Origin: Trichomonas vaginalis G3
Taxonomy: Eukaryota; Parabasalia; Trichomonadida; Trichomonadidae
Assembly: GCF_026262505.1 (NCBI RefSeq)
Contig: NC_067205.1
Location: 12,586,001-12,650,000, forward strand
Direction of reading: 5' to 3'
DNA length: 64,000 bases
In this document: in pieces, positions 9,716 through 21,819 of the stretch
Position numbering within the stretch: the stretch's first letter is position 1
Layout of the letters: the number at the start of each line of letters is the position of its first letter
Made by a program: the position numbers and the translations under genes
Notes under the pieces: model-generated
What the model saw: the letters and a program-made list of their open reading frames with translations, nothing else
The model's database searches: none
Told to the model about the DNA's origin: nothing

Positions 9716-12700
9716 TTGGAGGGTGTGAGTACTATAGCATGTAATAGTATCTCACACCCTCCAATTCTTCCTATGGCGCTCGAAAAATTTTTGGTGAAAT
9801 GCGACGACATTTCACCAAAAATTTTCGCGCCATATAGAGAACTATAGTCTGCGAGGTACTGATTCTATCTATGTACCTCGCAGACCATAGTTCTCAGCCA
9901 AAATGGCTAAAAATTGGGTGCAATTGTTGACATTGCACCCAATTTTTAGCCATTTTGGCTAAGAATTGGAGGGTGTGAGTACTATAGCATGTAATAGTAT
10001 CTCACACCCTCCAATTCTTCCTATGGCGCCGAAAAATTTTTGGTGAAATGCGACGACATTTCACCAAAAATTTTCGGCGCCATATAGAGAACTATAGTCT
10101 GCGAGGTACTGATTCTATCTATGTACCTCGCAGACCATAGTTCTCAGCCAAAATGGCTAAAAATTGGGTGCAATTGTTGACATTGCACCCAATTTTTAGC
10201 CATTTTGGCTAAGAATTGGAGGGTGTGAGTACTATAGCATGTAATAGTATCTCACACCCTCCAATTCTTCCTATGGCGCCGAAAAATTTTTGGTGAAATG
10301 CGACGACATTTCACCAAAAATTTTCGGCGCCATATAGAGAACTATAGTCTGCGAGGTACTGATTCTATCTATGTACCTCGCAGACCATAGTTCTCAGCCA
10401 AAATGGCTAAAAATTGGGTGCAATTGTTGACATTGCACCCAATTTTTAGCCATTTTGGCTAAGAATTGGAGGGTGTGAGTACTATAGCATGTAATAGTAT
10501 CTCACACCCTCCAATTCTTCCTATGGCGCCGAAAAATTTTGGTGAAATGCGACGACATTTCACCAAAAATTTTCGGCGCCATATAGAGAACTATAGTCTG
10601 CGAGGTACTGATTCTATCTATGTACCTCGCAGACCATAGTTCTCAGCCAAAATGGCTAAAAATTGGGTGCAATTGTTGACATTGCACCCAATTTTTAGCC
10701 ATTTTGGCTAAGAATTGGAGGGTGTGAGTACTATAGCATGTAATAGTATCTCACACCCTCCAATTCTTCCTATGGCGCCGAAAAATTTTTGGTGAAATGC
10801 GACGACATTTCACCAAAAATTTTCGGCGCCATATAGAGAACTATAGTCTGCGAGGTACTGATTCTATCTATGTACCTCGCAGACCATAGTTCTCAGCCAA
10901 AATGGCTAAAAATTGGGTGCAATTGTTGACATTGCACCCAATTTTTAGCCATTTTGGCTAAGAATTGGAGGGTGTGAGTACTATAGCATGTAATAGTATC
11001 TCACACCCTCCAATTCTTCCTATGGCGCCGAAAAATTTTTGGTGAAATGCGACGACATTTCACCAAAAATTTTCGGCGCCATATAGAGAACTATAGTCTG
11101 CGAGGTACTGATTCTATCTATGTACCTCGCAGACCATAGTTCTCAGCCAAAATGGCTAAAAATTGGGTGCAATTGTTGACATTGCACCCAATTTTTAGCC
11201 ATTTTGGCTAAGAATTGGAGGGTGTGAGTACTATAGCATGTAATAGTATCTCACACCCTCCAATTCTTCCTATGGCGCCGAAAAATTTTTTGGTGAAATG
11301 CGACGACATTTCACCAAAAATTTTCGGCGCCATATAGAGAACTATAGTCTGCGAGGTACTGATTCTATCTATGTACCTCGCAGACCATAGTTCTCAGCCA
11401 AAATGGCTAAAAATTGGGTGCAATTGTTGACATTGCACCCAATTTTTAGCCATTTTGGCTAAGAATTGGAGGGTGTGAGTACTATAGCATGTAATAGTAT
11501 CTCACACCCTCCAATTCTTCCTATGGCGCCGAAAAATTTTTGGTGAAATGCGACGACATTTCACCAAAAATTTTCGGCGCCATATAGAGAACTATAGTCT
11601 GCGAGGTACTGATTCTATCTATGTACCTCGCAGACCATAGTTCTCAGCCAAAATGGCTAAAAATTGGGTGCAATTGTTGACATTGCACCCAATTTTTAGC
11701 CATTTTGGCTAAGAATTGGAGGGTGTGAGTACTATAGCATGTAATAGTATCTCACACCCTCCAATTCTTCCTATGGCGCCGAAAAATTTTTGGTGAAATG
11801 CGACGACATTTCACCAAAAATTTTCGGCGCCATATAGAGAACTATAGTCTGCGAGGTACTGATTCTATCTATGTACCTCGCAGACCATAGTTCTCAGCCA
11901 AAATGGCTAAAAATTGGGTGCAATTGTTGACATTGCACCCAATTTTTAGCCATTTTGGCTAAGAATTGGAGGGTGTGAGTACTATAGCATGTAATAGTAT
12001 CTCACACCCTCCAATTCTTCCTATGGCGCCGAAAAATTTTTGGTGAAATGCGACGACATTTCACCAAAAATTTTCGGCGCCATATAGAGAACTATAGTCT
12101 GCGAGGTACTGATTCTATCTATGTACCTCGCAGACCATAGTTCTCAGCCAAAATGGCTAAAAATTGGGTGCAATTGTTGACATTGCACCCAATTTTTAGC
12201 CATTTTGGCTAAGAATTGGAGGGTGTGAGTACTATAGCATGTAATAGTATCTCACACCCTCCAATTCTTCCTATGGCGCCGAAAAATTTTTGGTGAAATG
12301 CGACGACATTTCACCAAAAATTTTCGGCGCCATATAGAGAACTATAGTCTGCGAGGTACTGATTCTATCTATGTACCTCGCAGACCATAGTTCTCAGCCA
12401 AAATGGCTAAAAATTGGGTGCAATTGTTGACATTGCACCCAATTTTTAGCCATTTTGGCTAAGAATTGGAGGGTGTGAGTACTATAGCATGTAATAGTAT
12501 CTCACACCCTCCAATTCTTCCTATGGCGCCGAAAAATTTTTGGTGAAATGCGACGACATTTCACCAAAAATTTTCGGCGCCATATAGAGAACTATAGTCT
12601 GCGAGGTACTGATTCTATCTATGTACCTCGCAGACCATAGTTCTCAGCCAAAATGGCTAAAAATTGGGTGCAATTGTTGACATTGCACCCAATTTTTAGC

Positions 12701-15155
12701 CATTTTGGCTAAGAATTGGAGGGTGTGAGTACTATAGCATGTAATAGTATCTCACACCCTCCAATTCTTCCTATGGCGCCGAAAAATTTTTGGTGAAATG
12801 CGACGACATTTCACCAAAAATTTTCGGCGCCATATAGAGAACTATAGTCTGCGAGGTACTGATTCTATCTATGTACCTCGCAGACCATAGTTCTCAGCCA
12901 AAATGGCTAAAAATTGGGTGCAATTGTTGACATTGCACCCAATTTTTAGCCATTTTGGCTAAGAATTGGAGGGTGTGAGTACTATAGCATGTAATAGTAT
13001 CTCACACCCTCCAATTCTTCCTATGGCGCCGAAAAATTTTTGGTGAAATGCGACGACATTTCACCAAAAATTTTCGGCGCCATATAGAGAACTATAGTCT
13101 GCGAGGTACTGATTCTATCTATGTACCTCGCAGACCATAGTTCTCAGCCAAAATGGCTAAAAAATTGGGTGCAATTGTTGACATTGCACCCAATTTTTAG
13201 CCATTTTGGCTAAGAATTGGAGGGTGTGAGTACTATAGCATGTAATAGTATCTCACACCCTCCAATTTTCCTATGGCGCCGAAAAATTTTTGGTGAAATG
13301 CGACGACATTTCACCAAAAATTTTCGGCGCCATATAGAGAACTATAGTCTGCGAGGTACTGATTCTATCTATGTACCTCGCAGACCATAGTTCTCAGCCA
13401 AAATGGCTAAAAATTGGGTGCAATTGTTGACATTGCACCCAATTTTTAGCCATTTTGGCTAAGAATTGGAGGGTGTGAGTACTATAGCATGTAATAGTAT
13501 CTCACACCCTCCAATTCTTCCTATGGCGCCGAAAAATTTTTGGTGAAATGCGACGACATTTCACCAAAAATTTTCGGCGCCATATAGAGAACTATAGTCT
13601 GCGAGGTACTGATTCTATCTATGTACCTCGCAGACCATAGTTCTCAGCCAAAATGGCTAAAAATTGGGTGCAATTGTTGACATTGCACCCAATTTTTAGC
13701 CATTTTGGCTAAGAATTGGAGGGTGTGAGTACTATAGCATGTAATAGTATCTCACACCCTCCAATTCTTCCTATGGCGCCGAAAAATTTTTGGTGAAATG
13801 CGACGACATTTCACCAAAAATTTTCGGCGCCATATAGAGAACTATAGTCTGCGAGGTACTGATTCTATCTATGTACCTCGCAGACCATAGTTCTCAGCCA
13901 AAATGGCTAAAAATTGGGTGCAATTGTTGACATTGCACCCAATTTTTAGCCATTTTGGCTAAGAATTGGAGGGTGTGAGTACTATAGCATGTAATAGTAT
14001 CTCACACCCTCCAATTCTTCCTATGGCGCCGAAAAATTTTTGGTGAAATGCGACGACATTTCACCAAAAATTTTCGGCGCCATATAGAGAACTATAGTCT
14101 GCGAGGTACTGATTCTATCTATGTACCTCGCAGACCATAGTTCTCAGCCAAAATGGCTAAAAATTGGGTGCAATTGTTGACATTGCACCCAATTTTTAGC
14201 CATTTTGGCTAAGAATTGGAGGGTGTGAGTACTATAGCATGTAATAGTATCTCACACCCTCCAATTCTTCCTATGGCGCCGAAAAATTTTTGGTGAAATG
14301 CGACGACATTTCACCAAAAATTTTCGGCGCCATATAGAGAACTATAGTCTGCGAGGTACTGATTCTATCTATGTACCTCGCAGACCATAGTTCTCAGCCA
14401 AAATGGCTAAAAATTGGGTGCAATTGTTGACATTGCACCCAATTTTTAGCCATTTTGGCTAAGAATTGGAGGGTGTGAGTACTATAGCATGTAATAGTAT
14501 CTCACACCCTCCAATTCTTCCTATGGCGCCGAAAAATTTTTGGTGAAATGCGACGACATTTCACCAAAAATTTTCGGCGCCATATAGAGAACTATAGTCT
14601 GCGAGGTACTGATTCTATCTATGTACCTCGCAGACCATAGTTCTCAGCCAAAATGGCTAAAAATTGGGTGCAATTGTTGACATTGCACCCAATTTTTAGC
14701 CATTTTGGCTAAGAATTGGAGGGTGTGAGTACTATAGCATGTAATAGTATCTCACACCCTCCAATTCTTCCTATGGCGCCGAAAAATTTTTGGTGAAATG
14801 CGACGACATTTCACCAAAAATTTTCGGCGCCATATAGAGAACTATAGTCTGCGAGGTACTGATTCTATCTATGTACCTCGCAGACCATAGTTCTCAGCCA
14901 AAATGGCTAAAAATTGGGTGCAATTGTTGACATTGCACCCAATTTTTAGCCATTTTGGCTAAGAATTGGAGGGTGTGAGTACTATAGCATGTAATAGTAT
15001 CTCACACCCTCCAATTCTTCCTATGGCGCCGAAAAATTTTTGGTGAAATGCGACGACATTTCACCAAAAATTTTCGGCGCCATATAGAGAACTATAGTCT
15101 GCGAGGTACTGATTCTATCTATGTACCTCGCAGACCATAGTTCTCAGCCAAAATG
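9716..15155. repeat. Tandem array, 21.8 copies of a 250-bp unit of four hairpins
   Basis: Unit length is 249-251. In the unit at 9961-10210 the whole sequence is four back-to-back inverted repeats. H1 (9961-10019) has arms of about 19-25 bp opening AAGAATTGGAGGGTGTGAG. H2 (10022-10084) has arms of about 28 bp opening TATGGCGCCGAAAAATTT and loop CGACGA. H3 (10087-10145) has arms opening GAGAACTATAGTCTGCGAGG. H4 (10146-10210) has perfect 29-bp arms opening AGCCAAAATGGCTAAAAATT and loop TGTTGAC. Copies are almost identical, varying mainly in homopolymer length. The first copy has a diverged H2 and the last stops inside H4. Confidence 0.97.
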
Positions 15156-15538
15156 TCAAAAATTTCGGAAATTCGAAATAATTTTTTTGAGAAAAAATTA
15201 ACCGTTTAACATTGCCAAAAATCTAAAAAACTCACAATTTTTTTAAATTGATAACCCTCAAAACGTTTCCAATCAATAATTTGAGAGTCTATATGATAAT
15301 GTAAAAGTTAAAACATTCAAGTATTTAAGTATTTCTTTAAAATATTAAGTTTTTTATTTTCCAATAAAATTCTAATATCAAATATTTTTATTTAACGATT
15401 AATTTTATTTATATTTTTATAGTTTTTTTTAAGAAAAAATATTGTTAGGGTTTTATGGATTTTCAATTAATATACAAGATAATTCATGAATGTATATATT
15501 TCCAAGTTTTTAAGGATGCAACACTTTACATTTGTAAA
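15156..15538. other. Right flank inside the hairpin-satellite element, non-coding
   Basis: AT-rich stretch from the point where hairpin H4 breaks off to the right terminal inverted repeat. No gene or further repeat units are seen. Confidence 0.5.
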
Positions 15539-15739
15539 CTGTCAAAAGTGAAGTCACGCTATTTTTCATGCATTACACAAATGTTTCGGAAGAATGATTC
15601 AAAATCTGTATAACATGAATTGCCAAAAAGTCATATTGATAATGAAAATATGAACAGATTATCAGTAAACACTTTTGAAATATGAACAAAACTTGCATGT
15701 TCAATCAATATATAGAGCAAATTTATAAATGTTGTAAAT

Positions 15740-16835
15740 GTCAAAAAAGTCATGTAAAGTTCTCAAATCTTCCTATTATGAAATCAAATTCAATTTTGCA
15801 AATCAAGAATCTTCTCATATATAAGTTACATAGTAAAGAAGCCATTTCAGCTTACTTTATAAAGAGAAATCCACAAATGCATGATAAAATTGCAATAATT
15901 TGTGCTGAATTTACCTTCTATGAGAGTTTTAACTTACAATAGATATGCAATTATCAGATTAGCTATTTAATTGAAGTAATATTTCAGATGATAAAAGTTT
16001 TATTTATTTTATATGATAAATTACTAAATTAAACAAACTTTTTAAAACAATATGAAAATATAAAGATATTGAACAGTTAACCTAAAAGAAACAACAGAAT
16101 TATATTTACAACTTGGACATTTTGAATTAAAATAGTAAGAAAGATAACAAACGCCTGTTTCAGAGCTATTCAAAGCTGTTGTTGCCTTCCCAAAGATCGA
16201 TGAAGGACCGTTTTCATATACAAAAATTGTAACATGTGGACTTAAAACAAAAGGTTTAATTGCAGATTTTTCAACAATATTTCCGCAAAAATACACAGAT
16301 ACATTTGAAATTATTAATCCTAGAAAACTGCTTCCAATTGAACTCAGATTTGTACCAAATGGAAAAACTACTTTTTCAACCCTATGAAAATGATATATAC
16401 TTTCATTGTCGATCGTTGTGAGAGTTGGAGGAAGAACAAGAGTAGTTAGATATAAATTTCGAATTCCATTTTGGCCAATTTTAGAAATAGGAGCTAATAT
16501 GATGAGTGTCCTAAGATAATCTGCATCTTGTAGTGCTGCATGACCAATTTCTGTAATAGGATACCCTTTGAAGCTTTCTGGAATTATTAATTTGTTTATT
16601 TTGCATGAATGTCTTCCATGAAATCCATTCAGTTTGTTATATAGATTTCCATCACCTAAGATATAATGATCTGTAGAAAATGTGTAAACAAGATCACAAG
16701 GATTGATGCTCGAAACTTTTTTTAAAAGGTTTATTTCGAATATATCTAGAATTTAATATAAGAAGCTAAGGATTCTTTAAAAAACCTTCCTAAATTGATA
16801 CTAAAGCATAAATCACATTTTGAATGATTCATTTC
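15740..16835. repeat. Left arm of a 1.1-kb inverted duplication
   Basis: This segment is the inverted copy of about 20,115-21,158 plus 21,757-21,800; a position here plus its partner adds to about 36,938. The 84-residue frame near its middle is identical in both arms, so the duplication is recent. Its outer end copies the promoter region of the thioredoxin-like gene at 21,820. Between the arms lies the DUF3447/ankyrin gene. Confidence 0.88.
16042..16765 (-). pseudogene. BspA-like leucine-rich-repeat gene relic (left copy)
   Basis: The frame encodes BspA/LRR_5-type text such as GYPITEIGHAALQDADYLRT and LVLPPTLTTIDNES, then a cysteine-bearing tail (SKCPSCKYNS) and a hydrophobic end. BspA-like proteins are a large trichomonad surface family related to Treponema and bacteroidete LRR proteins. 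I see no ATG in frame at the 5' end, and only two or three repeats are present, so this is a 3' fragment. It shares its sequence with the inverted copy at about 20,170-20,896. Confidence 0.65.
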
Positions 16836-17282
16836 TATCTCATTATGCAGTTGAAGGATGTCCTAGTACATACTTTTATGATAAAGATGTATCAGATAAA
16901 AAAATTCAAAAAGATTGTTAAGAATGTTTATAAGCTTTCATTAACTGCAGTAAATATATTTATTTTCAATTAATATATAGAACGAAGTGTATCAACTCAC
17001 ATCATCATATCTGAGCTATAAATTAAAATGCAGAAATTCAAAATTACCGTTTGAGTATCTTTTGAAACATTTGAATTTCATTTTCAAGCTTATAAGTTCT
17101 TTAAAAGGACAAGATATTCTTAAGTAATGCAATTAAATAGTTTCATAATGTTTGTTCAATGTAAGTGTGATTCATGCTATTTTTCGATAAAAATTAATAT
17201 AAAATAATTAAGCTAGTTTCATATCATATATTTTATGAGTACAAGACATATATATTAATAATTTTTACAGTTCATGAGAGCT
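16836..17282. other. Intergenic, AT-rich
   Basis: Sequence between the left duplication arm and the 3' end of the ankyrin gene. No gene, repeat or clear signal is seen. Confidence 0.5.
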
Positions 17283-19869
17283 TTATTCGACGGCATCATG
17301 TTGCATGAGAATTGTTGCAATTTTACGGCTATAGTTTAAAGCAATATCAAGGGGAGTTTGTCCTTGATTATCTGCTGAATTTAAATCTGCACCTAATGAG
17401 ATAAGTTTTTCAACAATGCCAACTCTGCCATTTTCAGCAGCAATATGAATTATTTTTCGACCATTATTATCTTTTGCTTCGATATCTGCACCTTGCGAAA
17501 TAAGAAAATCTACAATTTCTTTTCTACATTGATGAAGTGCATAATGAAGAGGAGTTTCTCCATAATTATCTCTTGAATTGATATCTGCTCCAAGTGATTT
17601 AAGGAGAGCAATTATTGATTTTTTATTATTTTCGACGGCGATGTGTATTGGAGAACGCCCAATATCATCGTGTGAGTTGATATCTGCTCCATTTTCAACC
17701 AAATGTCTTATTAATGCTTTGCTATTACCTTTAGCTGCTAAATGGAGAGCAGTTTCTCCAGAGTTATCTTTTGCTGTGATATCTAATCCTTTCGTTTTAA
17801 GAATTTCATTGATAATTATCATTGATTGATAAATTGCGATTGCATAATGAAGAGGAGTTTTCTGATAATTATCTTTGGAATTTATATCTGCACCGTTTTG
17901 AATGAGAAGTTTTATAGTATTTTTACCATTAGATATTGCTGCTATATGAAGAGCAGTCTGCCCTTCATTATTCTTTGCATGAACATCTGCCCTTTTTTGA
18001 AGAAGAAATTCGGCAACTACTTTGTTGTTGTTTTTAACTGCAAGATGTAGAGGAGTTGTTTCATTTTTATCTTTCGCATTAACATCAGCACCACGTATAA
18101 CAAGAAGCTCTTCTAAATCTTGACATTCATCTTCATCATCTTCATCATAATAATTACTTACAACAGCATAATGGAGAACAGTTTTGTCATTATTATCTCT
18201 GTCGTTCACATCTAGACCTTGAAGAATGAGATATAATGTGATTTCTAAATTATAATTTCTGGCTGCTAAATGAAGTGCTGTTGCTCCAGTATCTGTTTTG
18301 GCGTGAATATCAGCATCATGCGAAATTAGAAATTTAATGAAATCTAATTTTTCGCTGTCAACTGCTGTATGTAATGGGGTAAATTGATTATTATCTTTTG
18401 AATTGACATCTGCACCATGCGATATGAGGAGCTCTGCAATTTCTAAAGTATTATTTGCAATTACCGAATTATGAAGAGCTGTCTGTCCATTATGGTCTGT
18501 AGCATTTATATCTGCGCCGTGAAAAAATAAGAAATTCCACTATTTCTTTCTTATTTTCAAAGACTGCACTCAGAAGAGGAGTGAATTCTTTAAACTTTGT
18601 CTTCATATTGAGATCTGCACCAAGTGAAATAAGAATTTGTGCTGCTTCTTTAGAATTATTTTCAACTGCAATATGAAGAGCTGTGGTATTATCATATCCA
18701 TATGTTGCATTGATATCAGCACCATGTGAAACAAGTGTTTCAATCAAAACATTACAATTTTTAGTGACAGCATAATGAAGAGGCGAATAACTTCCATTAT
18801 TTTGTGCATTAACATCTGCGCCATGTGAAATAAGAAGTTCAACCATTTCTTTGTTATTATTCTTAATTGCATAATGGAGAGCAGTTTTGTCAGGAAATTT
18901 GAATGAATTTATAAATTTTTGATCAGCAAATGATGAATTCAAAATCAATTTGCATATTTCGATATTATTGTGTAAACATGCAAAATGTAAAATGTTTTTG
19001 TCGTATTTGTCTGTCTTTGTTAAATTTAGATTTTGAATATGATCTCTTAAAATGTCGATTGATTGTGGAAATGTTGCACACCATGGAATAATTGAATCTT
19101 TATCTTTATCGAATAGAAGGAAAACTCCTTTCAAGTTATGAGACATGATGATTAATTTGAATGAGAAATCTTCTGGTTTACACAAATCTCTTTCGAGAAG
19201 ATATTCGAGGAATTTATTGTTGTGAGAAGTCATAACTGTATCAAGCATGTTTCTATCCAATTCATTATTTTTCATGCATTCATTGATAATGTCTGTATTT
19301 CTACCAATAATAGACATTTCAAGGCATTTTTTGTTGATTTCAATTTCATAATTTGAAATGAGGAAATAAAAGATATTAACAGATCCAAAATAGCAACATG
19401 CTTCAACAAGAGAGAGATTGTAATATTGCATTGCATCCATTGAGAATTGATCTATTGAGTGATTTGTAACATATTCTCTAAATCTATCGATTTGATCATA
19501 CATAATAATGTATTGAATTTCATCTTCTTTTGGAAACGATTCTTCGATTTGATTGATTTCGGCTGAGCCAAATTCTTTTGTCAAAAACAATTCAACATTT
19601 TCATCAATTATACTTAAATTTGGAACATCATAAAGTTTAGCAAGAAGATGCACAATAATTTTGAAATATAAAATTATTGATCGATAGTTAAATTGAGCTG
19701 CTAAGAGAACACTTCCTATAATATCGTTCACTGGTACTTTATACTTTGTGATAATAATCGATGATATCAAATCAAGAACACGGTCTGCTGAGTCAGTTGA
19801 ACTTAAGCAAAATAGCTGTTCGTATGCATCAATAATGTCGGCATATTTGTGTAAATATTCAGAGATCAT
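17283..19869 (-). pseudogene. DUF3447/ankyrin-repeat protein with one frameshift
   Basis: The N-terminal part from the ATG is the trichomonad DUF3447-type region (MISEYLHKYADIIDAYEQLF and on to about residue 280). It is followed by some 16-18 ankyrin repeats of the form HGADINAKDNNGxTPLHxA. The first frame runs to about 18,525, where F-L-I-F should lead into HGADIN but ends in SRRRYKCYRP. The second frame resumes with HGADINATDHNG and is open without a stop to the end at 17,283, ending M-Q-H-D-A-V-E. The junction lies in a run of T, so a one-base slip, real or a sequencing error, explains it. Together the frames span about 860 residues. Likely a cytosolic protein-binding scaffold of unknown partner. 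Confidence 0.85.
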
Positions 19870-20114
19870 GACAAAAGTGTTTGTTGAGCCAAAACTTCAA
19901 AAGTGACATAGAAACATTAGAATCAAATCTTTTTTTCTCTCTTTAGTGTTATACTCTTAAATGTACTTATGATTATCAATGATTTGACCGACCATGGATA
20001 AATGTTATTAGAAATATGGTCTTCATGAATGAACAATGTCTTTAAATTGATACAAATCTATACGATTTTAGCATTATATTTGATATTGAAGGAGAAAGAT
20101 ACTAATTAAGAAAT

Positions 20115-21158
20115 GATTAAACGTGATTTATGCTTTACTATCGATTTAGGAAGGTTTTTAAAAGAATTCTTATCTTCTTATATTAAATTCTAGATATATT
20201 CGAAATAAACCTTTTAAAAAAGTTTCGAGCATCAATCCTTGTGATCTTGTTTACACATTTTCTACAGATCATTATATCTTAGGTGATGGAAATCTATATA
20301 ACAAACTGAATGGATTTCATGGAAGACATTCATGCAGAATAAATAAATTAATAATTCCAGAAAGCTTCAAAGGGTATCCTATTACAGAAATTGGTCATGC
20401 AGCACTACAAGATGCAGATTATCTTAGGACACTCATCATATTAGCTCCTATTTCTAAAATTGGCCAAAATGGAATTCGAAATTTATATCTAACTACTCTT
20501 GTTCTTCCTCCAACTCTCACAACGATCGACAATGAAAGTATATATCATTTTCATAGGGTTGAAAAAGTAGTTTTTCCATTTGGTACAAATCTGAGTTCAA
20601 TTGGAAGCAGTTTTCTAGGATTAATAATTTCAAATGTATCTGTGTATTTTTGCGGAAATATTGTTGAAAAATCTGCAATTAAACCTTTTGTTTTAAGTCC
20701 ACATGTTACAATTTTTGTATATGAAAACGGTCCTTCATCGATCTTTGGGAAGGCAACAACAGCTTTGAATAGCTCTGAAACAGGCGTTTGTTATCTTTCT
20801 TACTATTTTAATTCAAAATGTCCAAGTTGTAAATATAATTCTGTTGTTTCTTTTAGGTTAACTGTTCAATATCTTTATATTTTCATATTGTTTTAAAAAG
20901 TTTGTTTAATTTAGTAATTTATCATATAAAATAAATAAAACTTTTATCATCTGAAATATTACTTCAATTAAATAGCTAATCTGATAATTGCATATCTATT
21001 GTAAGTTAAAACTCTCATAGAAGGTAAATTCAGCACAAATTATTGCAATTTTATCATGCATTTGTGGATTTCTCTTTATAAAGTAAGCTGAAATGGCTTC
21101 TTTACTATGTAACTTATATATGAGAAGATTCTTGATTTGCAAAAAATTAATTTGATTT
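20115..21158. repeat. Right arm of the 1.1-kb inverted duplication
   Basis: Inverted copy of about 15,780-16,835. The match resumes beyond the inserted 597-bp element at 21,757-21,800 and so reaches to within about 20 bases of the thioredoxin-like start codon. Small differences, such as one base in a run of T, separate the arms, while the BspA-like frame is unchanged. Confidence 0.88.
20170..20896 (+). pseudogene. BspA-like leucine-rich-repeat gene relic (right copy)
   Basis: Inverted copy of the left relic. The frame is open from about 20,170 and ends with the hydrophobic stretch L-Y-I-F-I-L-F before the stop, but it has no ATG at its head. The LRR text (TEIGHAALQDADYLRTLIIL) and a C-x-x-C pair near the end are visible. 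Probably not expressed as a full protein. Confidence 0.65.
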
Positions 21159-21159
21159 C

Positions 21160-21756
21160 AGAAGTGTTTCGACCCCAGACCTCAATGCCCGAGCCAGTGG
21201 CTTGGTGAGTAGATATCATGTGACATAATAAATATATTAATATTGTTTGTTATCGAATCTATCACTTTTTACACTCAAATATATTTAAAATTGCTTTTCA
21301 TTTCGAAATTTTCATTGCCACTTTGTATATTAATAGATATATTGATATATAGAAATATTTTAAAGTATGAAGATCGTATATGAATGCAATTTTGAGAAAT
21401 TTGCAAATTATCCAAATATTAAAAATTTAATGCAATTATTAATCACAAATAAATGTAACTTATAAAAACATCCAAATTTTCTCTTTAAATTTGGATTTAA
21501 TTTAATTTCTGAGAATTTTTCAAAGGTTTACTTCATCACAATTTTTAAAAAGATTTAAAATAAGAAGTTCTTATTATAATAAACATAATGGTTAAGAAAT
21601 AAATTTACCCTTGTCAGACGATTATTTTATTTTTTCAGATAAATAATCGTATTCCTGGACTAGGGACTTCCATAGTAACTATTTTTACAATATATATTTT
21701 CTATTTCTGCAAGAAAATTTACCCTTTTCTATCAAATTTTCTGTCGAAACACTTCT
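21160..21756. mobile_element. 597-bp inverted-repeat element with 8-bp target duplication
   Basis: Its ends are perfect inverted copies, AGAAGTGTTTCGAC and its complement. It is flanked by TTGATTTC on both sides (21,152-21,159 and 21,757-21,764). The uninterrupted site is preserved in the left arm of the inverted duplication, which proves the insertion. No protein frame is present. An 8-base duplication is usual for hAT-type elements, so I read it as a non-autonomous hAT-like element, though the tips lack the CAGGG pattern. Confidence 0.85.
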
Positions 21757-21819
21757 TTGATTTCATATATGAGGAAGATTTGAGAACTTTACAAGACTTT
21801 TTTGACAAATTTTTTAAAA

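Larger units (their letters stand above)
9163..15577. mobile_element. 6.4-kb inverted-repeat element carrying a hairpin satellite
   Basis: Two inverted 39-base ends, starting TGTTGTGCATGAAAAATAG on the left, differ at three positions. They are flanked by a perfect 15-base direct repeat CAAATGTTTCGGAAG (9148-9162 and 15578-15592), best read as a target-site duplication. The interior has no protein frame. About 510 bp of AT-rich left sequence and 380 bp of right sequence enclose the tandem hairpin array. This looks like a non-autonomous DNA element expanded by internal tandem amplification. The superfamily is unknown, and a 15-base duplication is long for the families I know. Confidence 0.75.

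Noticed and set aside
9607-9810. 67-codon frame at the left edge of the hairpin array
   Set aside because: It runs through hairpin sequence and does not recur in later units.
9716-15155. CRISPR array
   Set aside because: There are no unique spacers; every base of the unit repeats, and the units are 250 bp of inverted repeats in a eukaryotic setting.
15682-15942. 86-codon frame at the outer end of the left duplication arm
   Set aside because: It spans the copied promoter region of another gene in inverse and is not kept in the right arm.
21160-21220. tRNA-derived SINE head (CGACCCCAGACC … CCGAGCCAGTGGC)
   Set aside because: A- and B-box spacing and orientation do not fit, and perfect inverted tips with an 8-base duplication fit a DNA transposon better.
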